A stretch of 64,000 bases of DNA from Halomonas zincidurans B6 (GCF_000731955.1 NZ_JNCK01000001.1:1674001-1738000); one strand, 5' to 3'; counted from the first letter of the stretch, positions 41,404 to 50,142 are shown. The notes: generated by a model not told the origin, from the sequence alone. Numbers and translations are program-made.

Positions 41404-41459
41404 GAAGCTCGAAGCTCGAAGCTCGAAGCTCGAAGCTCGAAGCTCGAAGCTCGAAGCTC
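41404..41459. repeat. Perfect heptanucleotide tandem array (GAAGCTC)x8
   Basis: Eight perfect copies of GAAGCTC fill 56 of the 82 bases between tatD and pilZ. The array ends one base before the pilZ stop codon (minus strand, 41461-41463). The unit is one base from the AGCTTGA heptads near the 3' end of ppc when put in the same register (AGCTCGA against AGCTTGA). Confidence 0.97.
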
Positions 41460-41460
41460 T

Positions 41461-41796
41461 TCAAAGCGTATAGGTCGGCGTGCCCTTGTCGAGCATCCCG
41501 GCCAGGTGATTCTCGATGCGGTCGCGCACGCGCCGGTCGTCGGAACTGAAGTGCACGCCGATACCCGGCACCCGACGCCCGGATACGCCCGGCGGCGAGA
41601 TCCACACGACCTGGCCGGTGACCGGCAGGCGCTCGATCTCGCCAGGCATGGTCAGCAACAGATAGACCGTCTGGCCCAGCACATAGCGATCGCGGGTGGG
41701 CACGAACACCCCGCCCCGCTCCAGCGCCGGCATGAACGCCGACAGCAGGGTCGCTCTGTCCTTGAAGGTCAATGAAAGCGCTTTCTGTTCGGCCAT
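41461..41796 (-). CDS. pilZ: PilZ-domain protein (type IV pilus PilZ)
   Basis: A 111-residue protein matching the original PilZ of type IV pilus assembly: LSLTFKDRATLLSAFMPALERGGVFVPT (given in part) and PGEIERLPVTGQVVWISPPG. The c-di-GMP motif RxxxR is absent, as in type IV pilus PilZ, which does not bind the nucleotide itself. The holB-pilZ-tatD order is the same in Pseudomonas. The heptad array begins right after its stop. Confidence 0.92.
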   Translation of the reverse strand: MAEQKALSLTFKDRATLLSAFMPALERGGVFVPTRDRYVLGQTVYLLLTMPGEIERLPVTGQVVWISPPGVSGRRVPGIGVHFSSDDRRVRDRIENHLAGMLDKGTPTYTL

Positions 41797-41823
41797 CGTC
41801 TCAAGCTCCCATGGCCCGCTGCG

Positions 41824-42810
41824 TCAGGAACGCAACAGGGCGGACCAACGAACCAGCCAGGCTTCCAGCACCAGCTGCGGATTGGGGTTGCCGCCGGCAA
41901 TCAGCAGCCGCTGCTGCTCGCGGGCGTAATCGAGCAGACGGAACCAGTCGCGCAGGCGGGCGTTCTTGACCGCCTGACGGTACAGCGGCAGCAGGTCGGG
42001 GTTGCGAAGCTGGTCGATATCGCCTGACAAGCCCAGGCGAATCAGGTCCTCCAACCAGGCAATACCGTACCACAGGATACGTTCCACGGCCTGGCGATCG
42101 AGCCGCGCGGCTTCGGCGATTGGCTCGCCACCGCGCACCAGCGAATCGAACAGTTCCTGCAGGTCCTGGCGCAGCCCGCGCGCCTCGCCGCCCGCCATGT
42201 CGGCGGCCAGCAGTGGCAGGCCGCCGGCGACGCGCAACCAGAAATCGCCATCCTGGACTTCACCGAGCGTTTCATTGAGCCACGCAAGGCTCTGCGCGCG
42301 ATCGGGAATGCCCAGCGCCCAGTGCTGGCAACGCGAACGAATGGTCGCCAGCATGCGCGAGGGAATGTCGGCGAGCAGGATGAACAGGGTACGCTCGCCG
42401 GGCTCCTCGAGGCTCTTGAGCAGGGCATTGCCGGCCGCCACGTTCATCGCCTCGGCGGGCTGCAGGACGATCACCCGCGCCCCGCCCTGCTGGGCGGTCT
42501 GGGCGACGAAGGCATTGACCTCGCGGATCGGGTCGATGCGGATCTGGCGCCGGTTATCGGCCGGGGCGACCCGCAGCAGATCGGGATGATAGCCCGCGGC
42601 CAGCATCCGGCAGCTATGGCATTCGCCGCAGGCGGAAACGCCCGGCCGGCGACACAGCGTGCGCGCCACCAGCGCATCGGCGAGCTGCTGCTTGCCAACC
42701 CCATGCGGCCCGGACAACAACAGCGCATGCGGCAGGCGGCCATCGTCCTGCATCGCGCACAGCCGCTGCCAGATGGCGGCGTGCCAGGGCGGCGGCGTCA
42801 GGTATTCCAT
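41824..42810 (-). CDS. holB: DNA polymerase III, delta' subunit
   Basis: Clamp-loader subunit. The 328-residue protein has the AAA+ P-loop-like GPHGVGKQQLADAL near residue 35, a zinc module with cysteines in CRRPGVSACGECHSC, and the segment VIVLQPAEAMNVAAGNALLKSLEEP. The P-loop ends GKQQ instead of GKT/S, in line with delta' not hydrolysing ATP. It overlaps tmk by 13 bases, and pilZ follows. Confidence 0.95.
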   Translation of the reverse strand: MEYLTPPPWHAAIWQRLCAMQDDGRLPHALLLSGPHGVGKQQLADALVARTLCRRPGVSACGECHSCRMLAAGYHPDLLRVAPADNRRQIRIDPIREVNAFVAQTAQQGGARVIVLQPAEAMNVAAGNALLKSLEEPGERTLFILLADIPSRMLATIRSRCQHWALGIPDRAQSLAWLNETLGEVQDGDFWLRVAGGLPLLAADMAGGEARGLRQDLQELFDSLVRGGEPIAEAARLDRQAVERILWYGIAWLEDLIRLGLSGDIDQLRNPDLLPLYRQAVKNARLRDWFRLLDYAREQQRLLIAGGNPNPQLVLEAWLVRWSALLRS

Positions 42811-43442
42811 CGCGTCAGCCTTGCCAGCAAGCGCTGACGTATGTCGGCCTGTACCGCCTCGAGCGGCCGCGCGGCGTCGACGATCTCGAATCGCCCAGGC
42901 GCCGCTTCGGCACGCTCGCGGTAGGCACGCCGCACTGCATCGAAGAAGGCACCGCGCTCGCCTTCGAAACGGTCGGGGGGGGTGCCGCGCGCGACCACGC
43001 GTTCGCGGGCCGCCGTCACCGGCATGTCGAGCAACAGCGTCAGATCCGGTTGCAGCGTCCCCTGGACCAGGGCTTCCAGAGTCGCTATGTGCTGTCGATC
43101 GATGCCGCGGCCGGCGCCCTGGTAGGCGAAGGTGGCATCGGTAAAACGGTCGCAGACCACCCAGGCGCCGCGTTCGAGCGCGGGCCCTATGAGCCGGGCG
43201 AGATGCTGGGCGCGGGCGGCGAAGATCAGCAGCAGCTCGGCGTCTTCGGCGAGCGGCTCCTGCTCGTCCGGATTCAGCAACAACTCGCGTATCGCCTCGC
43301 CCCGCAGTGTGCCGCCCGGCTCGCGGGTCGCCACAACCTCGTGGCCTTGCGCGCGCAGCAACTCACAGACCAGGCCGACATTGGTGCTCTTGCCAACCCC
43401 CTCGCTGCCTTCGAGGGTGATGAAGCGTCCGAGAGAATGCAT
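42798..43442 (-). CDS. tmk: Thymidylate kinase
   Basis: Phosphorylates dTMP to dTDP. The 214-residue protein has the P-loop GSEGVGKST, the DRF motif in VVCDRFTDATFAYQGAGRG, and a LID region with ARGTPPDRFE. It starts nine bases after mltG and overlaps holB, forming the conserved mltG-tmk-holB order. Confidence 0.97.
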   Translation of the reverse strand: MHSLGRFITLEGSEGVGKSTNVGLVCELLRAQGHEVVATREPGGTLRGEAIRELLLNPDEQEPLAEDAELLLIFAARAQHLARLIGPALERGAWVVCDRFTDATFAYQGAGRGIDRQHIATLEALVQGTLQPDLTLLLDMPVTAARERVVARGTPPDRFEGERGAFFDAVRRAYRERAEAAPGRFEIVDAARPLEAVQADIRQRLLARLTRWNT

Positions 43443-43451
43443 GCTGCGCCC

Positions 43452-44453
43452 TTAGCGATTGAGGATGTAACGACGCACGGCGGCGTTGTGCTCGTCGAGC
43501 GTCTCCGAGAACTTATGGCTGCCGTCGCCCTTGGCGACGAAGTACAGCGCCTTTCCCTCGGCCGGATTCACCGCTGCCTCGAGCGCGGCGCGCCCGGGCA
43601 TGGCGATCGGCGTCGGCGGCAGACCCTCGATCAGGTAGGTATTGTAGGGCGTTTCGCGGCGCAGGTCCGCCTTGCTGATATCACCATTGTAGTCGTCGCC
43701 CAGCCCGTAGATTACCGCCGGGTCGGTCTGCAGGCGCATGCCCTTGGTCAGACGTCGCGTGAACACGCCGGCGATCTTGCGACGCTCGCCGTCGGCGCCG
43801 GTTTCACGCTCGATCAACGAAGCCATGATCAGTGCCTGGTAGGGCGTCTTAAGCGGCAGCCCCTCGTCCCGCTTCGCCCAGACCGACTCCAGGGTGCGCT
43901 GCATGCGTTGGTAAGCCTGAGCGAGGAGTTCGAGATCGCTGACGCCCTTGTGATAACGGTAGGTATCGGGGAAGAAGCGGCCTTCCGGATACTGGTCGGG
44001 ATAGCCCAGCTCAGCCATCACTTCGGCGTCGCTCATGGCGGCGGTGCGATTCTCCAGCTTGGTGGCGGCATTCAATTCCGCGCGCATCTGCGCAAAAGTC
44101 CATCCTTCGGGAATGGTCAGCGAGTAGCTCACGATGTTGTCGCTGCCGAGCAGCACGAGAGCCTCGCGGGCGCTCATGCCAGGCTTCAGCCGGAACTCGC
44201 CGGCCCGCAGCGCCGGCAGACTCTGCGCATCGACACGCTTGAGCAACCGCAGCGACCAGGTCTCGGCGATAATGCCGCGTTCGGCCAGGTCGCCAACCAC
44301 CTGATTGAAGCTAGCCCCACGGGGCACTTCGTAGACCACCGGCGCATCGATGGACAACGCACGGTCGAGCTGGGCCTGCCAATAGCGAAACCCGGCGAAC
44401 CCGGCCACCGCCAGTAAAACGGCCAGGACCAGGATGATTTTCAGCAAGCGCAT
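43452..44453 (-). CDS. mltG: Endolytic murein transglycosylase MltG
   Basis: Inner-membrane enzyme that cuts nascent glycan strands and sets their length. The 333-residue protein has one N-terminal TM helix (about 5-22), a LysM-like region, and the catalytic Glu in ASLIERETG. Further family blocks are EGRFFPDTYRY and PYNTYLIEGLPPTPI. The ATG at 44453 has AAGGA six bases upstream. It lies between pabC and tmk as in E. coli (yceG). Confidence 0.95.
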   Translation of the reverse strand: MRLLKIILVLAVLLAVAGFAGFRYWQAQLDRALSIDAPVVYEVPRGASFNQVVGDLAERGIIAETWSLRLLKRVDAQSLPALRAGEFRLKPGMSAREALVLLGSDNIVSYSLTIPEGWTFAQMRAELNAATKLENRTAAMSDAEVMAELGYPDQYPEGRFFPDTYRYHKGVSDLELLAQAYQRMQRTLESVWAKRDEGLPLKTPYQALIMASLIERETGADGERRKIAGVFTRRLTKGMRLQTDPAVIYGLGDDYNGDISKADLRRETPYNTYLIEGLPPTPIAMPGRAALEAAVNPAEGKALYFVAKGDGSHKFSETLDEHNAAVRRYILNR

Positions 44454-44501
44454 GGTAAATCCTTGTCGCAAATCGTGGCGTGAACTTCGGCAATGGCGCC
44501 G

Positions 44502-45326
44502 TTAGATACCGGCGGGATAGCCGAGCAGCGCGTGGGCTTGTTGCTGAAAGAAACGCAAATCATCGCTGATGCGCCATCGCTCCAGGGGTTCTCCCGATGG
44601 ACTCTCCAGTGCGGTTACCGGCCACAGGCCTTGAACCGAATTGCCCAGGCAGAGCCCTTCGACCGTTTCCAGCGCCGTCGGTTCGAACTCGACTTCGTCG
44701 ATGCCGAGCCGTTCCAGCAGCGCGGCACGCAGCGTGCCGGCCACGCCGCAGCGCTCGAGGCAGGGTGTCTGCCAGCGGCCGTTGCGTCGCCAGAAGACAT
44801 TCATGCTGGTGGCTTCGATCAAATGCCCGCCAATGCTTGTCAGCAGACCTTCGGCAATGTCTGGGGATGTCCATTCGCGACGCGCCAACACGTTCTCGAG
44901 CCGGTTGAGGTGCTTGATACCGGCCAGTGCCGGCTGCTCGGCGAGACGCAGCCGACAATGACGAACCGCCACGCCATGCTGCCAACGCTCGCGACGTGGC
45001 TCGAACGCGGAAAGTTGCCAGCGCAGGCGTGGTTCGGGGTCGGCCGGCGCCTGATAGCCGCGGCCGCCGCTGCCCCGGGTGACGATGACCTTGAGCACCG
45101 ACAGTCCCGACTCGGCCGCGGCGGGCAAGGTTGCCAGCACTGCCTCGTCGGGGGCATCGATGCCGAGTGCCGCACAGCCGCGCCGTAGCCGCGCCAGATG
45201 GTAGTCCCACAGCGATGGCCGGCCGTCACGCACCAGTACGGTCTCGAACAGACCGTCGCCATAGGCCAGGCCGCGGTCATCGAACGGCACCGGCATACCG
45301 GCGTCTAGAGGGCCCGCGTCAGACAC
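44502..45326 (-). CDS. pabC: Aminodeoxychorismate lyase
   Basis: PLP fold-type IV enzyme that splits 4-amino-4-deoxychorismate into p-aminobenzoate and pyruvate for folate synthesis. The 274-residue protein has FDDRGLAYGDGLFETVLV, the PLP lysine in GIKHLNRLENVLA, and a cofactor loop with EATSMNVFW. The GTG at 45326 overlaps the fabF stop by eight bases; an ATG at 45296 is the other option. fabF-pabC-mltG is a conserved order. folE, of the same pathway, lies at the end of this window. Confidence 0.94.
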   Translation of the reverse strand: MSDAGPLDAGMPVPFDDRGLAYGDGLFETVLVRDGRPSLWDYHLARLRRGCAALGIDAPDEAVLATLPAAAESGLSVLKVIVTRGSGGRGYQAPADPEPRLRWQLSAFEPRRERWQHGVAVRHCRLRLAEQPALAGIKHLNRLENVLARREWTSPDIAEGLLTSIGGHLIEATSMNVFWRRNGRWQTPCLERCGVAGTLRAALLERLGIDEVEFEPTALETVEGLCLGNSVQGLWPVTALESPSGEPLERWRISDDLRFFQQQAHALLGYPAGI

Positions 45327-46557
45327 GCGAGAAGATCAGCGACCCATTGGTTCCGCCGAAGCCGAACGAGTTGGACAGCGCGTTGTTGATCGTCATGTCG
45401 CGCGCGGTATGCGGCACGTAATCGAGAACGCAGCCTTCCTGGGGGTTATCGAGGTTGATGGTCGGCGGCGCCACCTGATCACGCAGAGCGAGGATGCTGA
45501 ACACCGCCTCGACGGCGCCCGCCGCCCCCAGCAAGTGGCCGATCATCGACTTCGTGGAACTGACCGCGACCTTGTTCGCCGCATCGCCCATGACCCGCTC
45601 GACGGCGCGACTCTCGGCCAGATCGCCGGTCGCCGTGGACGTGCCGTGGGCGTTGATGTAATCGATCTGCGCCGGATCCATACGGGCGTCGCGGGTCGCG
45701 TTGGTCATCGCCTGCGCCGCGCCGCGTCCGTCCTCGGGCGGCGCCGTCATGTGATGGGCATCATCGCTCATCCCGAAGCCCTTGAGCTCGGCATAAATGG
45801 TCGCGCCACGCCGCTTGGCCTGCTCGTATTCCTCGAGTACCACGACCCCGGCGCCATCGGAGAGCACGAAACCATCACGATCGCGATCCCACGGCCGGCT
45901 GGCCGCGGCGGGATCGTCGTTGCGCGTGGACAGCGCGCGTGCCGCGGAGAAGCCACCCAGACCCAGCGGCGTGGTCGCCATTTCGGCGCCCCCGCAGACC
46001 ATCATGTCGGCATCGCCATAGGCGATGGTGCGGGCGCCATAGCCGATATTGTGGGTGCCCGTGGTACAGGCCGTGGTAATGGCGATATTGGGCCCTTGAA
46101 AGCCGAACTTGATCGCCAGGTTGCCGGAAATCATGTTGATGATCGAGCCCGGCACGAAGAACGGTGAAATACGCCGCGCGCCGCCCTTGCGCAAGGTATC
46201 GTGGTTATGTTCGATCATCGGCAGGCCACCGATGCCCGAGCCGATCGCCACACCGATACGATGGGCATTGTCCGCGCGACACTCGACGCCGGCATCGGCG
46301 ACCGCCTGGGAAGCCGCCGCAATGCCGTACTGGATGAACAGATCCATCTTGCGCGCTTCCTTGGGATTCAGATAGGGACTGATGTCGAAGTCCTTGATCG
46401 ATCCGCCGAAGCGCGTATTGAATCCGCTGGTGTCGAAATGCCCGATCGAGGCGATGCCGCTCTTGCCTGCCAGGATATTGCTCCAGCTCTCCTTGACGGT
46501 GTTACCGACCGGCGTCACCAGACCCAGCCCGGTCACCACGACCCTTCTACGAGGCAT
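45319..46557 (-). CDS. fabF: 3-oxoacyl-ACP synthase II (FabF)
   Basis: Condensing enzyme that elongates acyl-ACP with malonyl-ACP. The 412-residue protein has the Cys-His-His triad: C164 in TTACTTGTHN, His in INAHGTSTATGD (about 304) and His in MIGHLLGAAGAVEA (about 341), and it ends NSFGFGGTNGSLIF. A hairpin lies in the 194-bp gap to acpP. It overlaps pabC. Confidence 0.97.
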   Translation of the reverse strand: MPRRRVVVTGLGLVTPVGNTVKESWSNILAGKSGIASIGHFDTSGFNTRFGGSIKDFDISPYLNPKEARKMDLFIQYGIAAASQAVADAGVECRADNAHRIGVAIGSGIGGLPMIEHNHDTLRKGGARRISPFFVPGSIINMISGNLAIKFGFQGPNIAITTACTTGTHNIGYGARTIAYGDADMMVCGGAEMATTPLGLGGFSAARALSTRNDDPAAASRPWDRDRDGFVLSDGAGVVVLEEYEQAKRRGATIYAELKGFGMSDDAHHMTAPPEDGRGAAQAMTNATRDARMDPAQIDYINAHGTSTATGDLAESRAVERVMGDAANKVAVSSTKSMIGHLLGAAGAVEAVFSILALRDQVAPPTINLDNPQEGCVLDYVPHTARDMTINNALSNSFGFGGTNGSLIFSRV

Positions 46558-46659
46558 CAGCTCTCCTCCAGATGTCCATAATGGGCACGCCTACGTAGAC
46601 CTGCCAGCGCTGCGCGCAAGTATACCCGAAGGCTACCGGCTATGCCGCCCATAAACGCG

Positions 46660-46687
46660 AAAGCCGCTCTGTTTCCAGAACGGCTTT
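46660..46687 (-). terminator. Terminator or attenuator hairpin between acpP and fabF
   Basis: On the minus strand a continuous 12-bp stem with one G-U pair closes on a GAAA tetraloop. It starts 64 bases after the acpP stop. The U-run is weak (CGCGTTTATG follows), so partial termination or 3' end protection is more likely than a full stop. Confidence 0.65.
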
Positions 46688-46751
46688 CTTGCGCGCCGGC
46701 GGTCGGAACCGCGGGTCACTTGCTCATAATGACTTGCTCATGCCGACTCGC

Positions 46752-46985
46752 TTACTGATGAGCAACGACGTAATCGATCGCTTCCTGCACCGTGGTAATC
46801 TTTTCGGCTTCCTCGTCGGGAATTTCGGTATCGAATTCCTCTTCGAGCGCCATAACCAGTTCGACGGTATCCAGGGAGTCCGCACCGAGGTCCTCGGTGA
46901 AGGAGGACGAGTTCTGGATGTCCTCTTCCTTGACGTTCAGGCGCTCGGCCACAACCTTCTTCACGCGCTCTTCGATGGTGCTCAT
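46752..46985 (-). CDS. acpP: Acyl carrier protein
   Basis: Carries growing acyl chains on 4'-phosphopantetheine. The 77-residue acidic protein has the attachment Ser37 in GADSLDTVELVM and the helix VMALEEEFDTEIPDEEAEKI. AGGAG lies about ten bases before the ATG. A TATAAA box on the minus strand (47044-47039) could give acpP its own promoter. It sits between fabG and fabF, the standard order. Confidence 0.98.
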   Translation of the reverse strand: MSTIEERVKKVVAERLNVKEEDIQNSSSFTEDLGADSLDTVELVMALEEEFDTEIPDEEAEKITTVQEAIDYVVAHQ

Positions 46986-47085
46986 TATGTCGTTACTCCT
47001 AGTGGTACATATCCGCCAGCTGGAAAACTGCCGGGTAGTTTATAGATGGCCCCTAATCGACGCAACCAAGGCATCGACAGCGGCC

Positions 47086-47829
47086 TCAACGCATGTTCAT
47101 GCCGCCATTGACCTGCAGCGTTTCGCCGGTGATATAGCCGGCGGCATCGCTGGTCAGAAAGCCTACCGCGGCAGCGATCTCCTCGGGCTGACCCAAGCGA
47201 GACAACGGGATCTGCCCGAGCAAGGCCTCATGCTGCGACTCGGGCAGCGACTCGGTCATGTCGGTGGCGATGAATCCCGGCGCCACGGCATTGACGGTGA
47301 TCCCACGCGAAGCGACTTCGCGGGCCAGTGCCCGCGAGAAGCCCTCCATTCCCGCCTTGGCGGCAGCATAGTTGGTCTGTCCCAGGTTGCCCATGGTCGC
47401 CACCACGGAGCTGATGCTGACGATGCGTCCGAAACGCGCCTTGGTCATGCCACGGATACACGCTTTACTGACACGGTAGACCGACTTGAGATTGGTATCG
47501 AGCACCGAGTCCCATTCGTCCTCCTTCATGCGCATCAGCAGGTTGTCGCGCGTGATGCCGGCGTTGTTGACCAGAATGGTCGGCGCGCCGAACTCGTCAG
47601 CGATCGCCTTGATCAGCGCATTGACACTCGCCTGGTCGGTAACATCGAGACGCCGCCCAGCCCCCTCGATGCCCTGCTCGCGAAGATCCGAGTCGATACG
47701 CTCGGCGCCGGCATCGCTGGTCGCGGTGCCGATCACGACCCGCCCCTGACGCCCCAGTTCATGCGCGATGGCACGACCGATGCCGCGGCTGGCACCGGTG
47801 ACCAGGGCGATTCTGCGTTCGCTCGTCAT
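47086..47829 (-). CDS. fabG: 3-oxoacyl-ACP reductase (FabG)
   Basis: NADPH-dependent reduction of 3-ketoacyl-ACP. The 247-residue short-chain dehydrogenase has TGASRGIGRAIA, NNAGITRDNLLMRM, the catalytic Ser in SISSVVATMGN and Tyr/Lys in TNYAAAKAG, and it ends ETLQVNGGMNM. The ATG at 47829 has AGGA six bases upstream and lies 13 bases after fabD. Confidence 0.97.
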   Translation of the reverse strand: MTSERRIALVTGASRGIGRAIAHELGRQGRVVIGTATSDAGAERIDSDLREQGIEGAGRRLDVTDQASVNALIKAIADEFGAPTILVNNAGITRDNLLMRMKEDEWDSVLDTNLKSVYRVSKACIRGMTKARFGRIVSISSVVATMGNLGQTNYAAAKAGMEGFSRALAREVASRGITVNAVAPGFIATDMTESLPESQHEALLGQIPLSRLGQPEEIAAAVGFLTSDAAGYITGETLQVNGGMNMR

Positions 47830-47842
47830 AGTCGTTCCTGAA

Positions 47843-48808
47843 TCAGTCATTGGCTTGCTGGCCCACCGCCTCGCGAGCCAGCTCAAGCGCCGCGCTCAGG
47901 CTATCGGGATCGTTGACCGCCAATCCCCTGGCCCCCTTGGCGACGCGCTTGTTGAGCCCGGTCAACACCTTGCCCGGGCCGCATTCGATGATCACCTCGG
48001 CGCCCAGCTCGGTCATCGCCTCGACACAGGCGGTCCAGCGCACCGGCTGATAAAGCTGTTCGACCAGACGCGTACGCAGGGTCTCGACATCGGCGTGAGC
48101 ATGGGCATCGACGTTCTGGATCACCGTGTAGCGCGGCGTCTTCAGCTCGACGTCGTTCATCGCCGCGGCGAGGCGCTCGGCGGCCGGCTTCATCAGCGCG
48201 CAATGCGAGGGCACCGAAACCGGTAGCGGCAGGGCCCGCTTGGCGCCCGCTTCCTGGCATAGCGCCACCGCCCGATCGACCGCCGGTTTGTTGCCGGCGA
48301 TGACCACCTGACCCGGAGCATTGTAGTTGACCGCCGCGACCACGGCGCCCTGAGCGGCATCGGCGCAGGCCTGCTCGACCGCGGCGTCGTCCAGCCCCAG
48401 GATCGCCGCCATCGCGCCTTCGCCGACCGGCACGGCCGCCTGCATGGCCTCGCCACGCAGACGTACCAGACGCACGCCCTCGGCGAAGCTCAGCGCGCCG
48501 CCACAGACCATGGCGCTATATTCGCCCAGGCTGTGCCCGGCCATGACTCGCGGGCGTGGGCCTTCCAGTTCCTGCCAGACTCGCCAGACCGCCACGCTCG
48601 AGGTGAGCAGCGCCGGTTGCGTGCAGGTCGTGGCATTGAGCGCCTCTTCGGGCCCTTCCTGTACCACGTGCCAGAGATCGTACCCCAAGGCCTCCGATGC
48701 CTCTTCGAAGGTCGTTCTTACCACGCTGTAACGTTCGGCCAGCTCTCTCAGCATGCCCAGATGCTGGGAGCCCTGCCCCGGGAACACGAGGGCCAGGGAT
48801 TGAGTCAT
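47843..48808 (-). CDS. fabD: Malonyl-CoA:ACP transacylase
   Basis: Transfers malonyl from CoA to ACP. The 321-residue protein begins MTQSLALVFPGQGSQ and has the nucleophile elbow GHSLGEYSAM and the His in VPSHCALMKPA. The ATG at 48808 follows AAAGGTG by six bases; a GTG three codons earlier overlaps the plsX stop. It comes directly after plsX; no fabH lies between them. Confidence 0.97.
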   Translation of the reverse strand: MTQSLALVFPGQGSQHLGMLRELAERYSVVRTTFEEASEALGYDLWHVVQEGPEEALNATTCTQPALLTSSVAVWRVWQELEGPRPRVMAGHSLGEYSAMVCGGALSFAEGVRLVRLRGEAMQAAVPVGEGAMAAILGLDDAAVEQACADAAQGAVVAAVNYNAPGQVVIAGNKPAVDRAVALCQEAGAKRALPLPVSVPSHCALMKPAAERLAAAMNDVELKTPRYTVIQNVDAHAHADVETLRTRLVEQLYQPVRWTACVEAMTELGAEVIIECGPGKVLTGLNKRVAKGARGLAVNDPDSLSAALELAREAVGQQAND

Positions 48809-48813
48809 GGCAT

Positions 48814-49905
48814 TCACCTTTGAGGGTTGTATTCATCGGGTATCGAACGGGTTGCCAACCCGCTATCCCGTCGGCCGCACGCGGCCGACGGGATAGCCGA
48901 CTGCCGCAGTTCGTGCGCCAGTTGTGCAGGCAGGTTCATGCGTATTTCCTGCGCAGCCCGCGACACGGCAAAGGCAAAGCCCTGGGCATTGGCGCGCCCA
49001 TGGCTCTTGATCACGATTCCCGACAATCCCAGCAGACTGGCCCCATTGTAGCGCACCGGGTCGAGTTGACGTTTGACCCGCAGCAAGGCCGGTCGAGCCA
49101 GCAGCGACACCAGGCGGCTACCCCAATGGGCCGCGAACGTGGCCTGGAAGCGATCGACGAGCATGCGCGCCAGCCCTTCGCTGGCCTTGAGCACGATGTT
49201 GCCGACGAAACCGTCGCACACCACGACGTCGGCGGCGCCGGCAAACAAGCCATCGCCTTCGATAAAGCCGATATAGTTGAGCGATGGCATGGTGCGCAGC
49301 ACGGTATCCGCCTCGCGCACGCTGTCCGGCCCCTTGGTCGCCTCGACGCCGACATTGAGCAGCGCCACCCGCGGGCGCTCGATACCATCGACGTGACGAG
49401 CCATCACATCGCCCATGCGCGCGAAATCGACGAGCCGGCGGGCCGGCGCTTCGACGTTGGCGCCCATGTCGATGATGTAGCAGCGCCCGTCCTTGCCACT
49501 CGGGATCGCCGTGCCGATCGCCGGCCTGGGAATATCGCCGACCATGCCCAGCGCACGCCGCGCCAGCGCCATCAACGCCCCGGTGTTGCCGGCACTGACG
49601 CCGGCCGCGGCGCGACCCGAGGCAACCGCCTCGAGCATCATCGCCATGCTGGAATCGCCGCCGCCACGCAATGCCTGGGAGATCTTGGTCGCCTGGGCGA
49701 TTACCCCGGGGGCATGACACAACGTCAGGCGCTCCGCCACCCCCTGGAAGGGTCGCGGCAAGCGTTCGACAGCCGCTTCGAGTTCATCCTCGATACCGTA
49801 GATGTCGACACTCAGCCCGGGGTCGTCACGTAGCGCTTCGGCCGTCCCCAGAACAACAGCGCGGGGACCCAGATCCCCGCCCATTGCATCGATGGCGATA
49901 CGCAC
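48814..49905 (-). CDS. plsX: Phosphate acyltransferase PlsX
   Basis: Makes acyl-phosphate from acyl-ACP for phospholipid synthesis. The 363-residue protein opens IAIDAMGGDLGP and has VSAGNTGALMALA, IDMGANVEA and GDGLFAGAADVVVCDGFVGN. The family normally ends soon after the helix matching AQEIRMNLPAQLAHELRQ; here about 28 more residues follow (SAIPSAACGRRDSG and on), encoded by a near-perfect palindrome. The stop TGA lies five bases before the fabD ATG. Confidence 0.95.
   Translation of the reverse strand: MRIAIDAMGGDLGPRAVVLGTAEALRDDPGLSVDIYGIEDELEAAVERLPRPFQGVAERLTLCHAPGVIAQATKISQALRGGGDSSMAMMLEAVASGRAAAGVSAGNTGALMALARRALGMVGDIPRPAIGTAIPSGKDGRCYIIDMGANVEAPARRLVDFARMGDVMARHVDGIERPRVALLNVGVEATKGPDSVREADTVLRTMPSLNYIGFIEGDGLFAGAADVVVCDGFVGNIVLKASEGLARMLVDRFQATFAAHWGSRLVSLLARPALLRVKRQLDPVRYNGASLLGLSGIVIKSHGRANAQGFAFAVSRAAQEIRMNLPAQLAHELRQSAIPSAACGRRDSGLATRSIPDEYNPQR
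48848..48897. repeat. 36-bp palindrome plus small hairpin at the plsX-fabD junction
   Basis: Bases 48862-48878 and 48881-48897 form a perfect 17-bp inverted repeat with a two-base centre. Next to it CGGGTT-GCC-AACCCG forms a second hairpin (48848-48862). Both lie in the last codons of plsX, about 40 bases before the fabD start, so they are translated as well as folded. The form resembles REP or BIME palindromes. Confidence 0.85.
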
Positions 49906-49939
49906 GGCTACGTGTAATGCCGCCGGGACGCGCTACGTC

Positions 49940-50110
49940 TTAAACTTCGACGACCTGACGGCCGCGGTAGAAACCATCGGGCGCGATGTGGTGACGACGG
50001 TGAGTCGTTCCGGTTTCCTTGTCCTGGGCCAGGGTCGGCGTGGTCAGGGCATCGTGGCTGCGACGCATGCCGCGCTTGGAACGAGTCTTGCGGTTCTTTT
50101 GAACTGCCAT
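49940..50110 (-). CDS. rpmF: 50S ribosomal protein L32
   Basis: A 56-residue ribosomal protein, easily missed because of its size. It begins MAVQKNRKTRSKRGMRRSHD, has the TLAQDKETGTTHRRHH core and ends FYRGRQVVEV. GGAG lies nine bases before the ATG at 50110. It lies between yceD and plsX, the conserved arrangement that ties ribosome and lipid synthesis together. Confidence 0.98.
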   Translation of the reverse strand: MAVQKNRKTRSKRGMRRSHDALTTPTLAQDKETGTTHRRHHIAPDGFYRGRQVVEV

Positions 50111-50142
50111 GGGGTAATACTCCAGAGCGTATCGAGGTTGAT

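Noticed and set aside
41404..41459. Heptad array as a CRISPR or iteron origin
   Set aside because: Units are 7 bp with no spacers, and no cas or replication-initiator gene is near.
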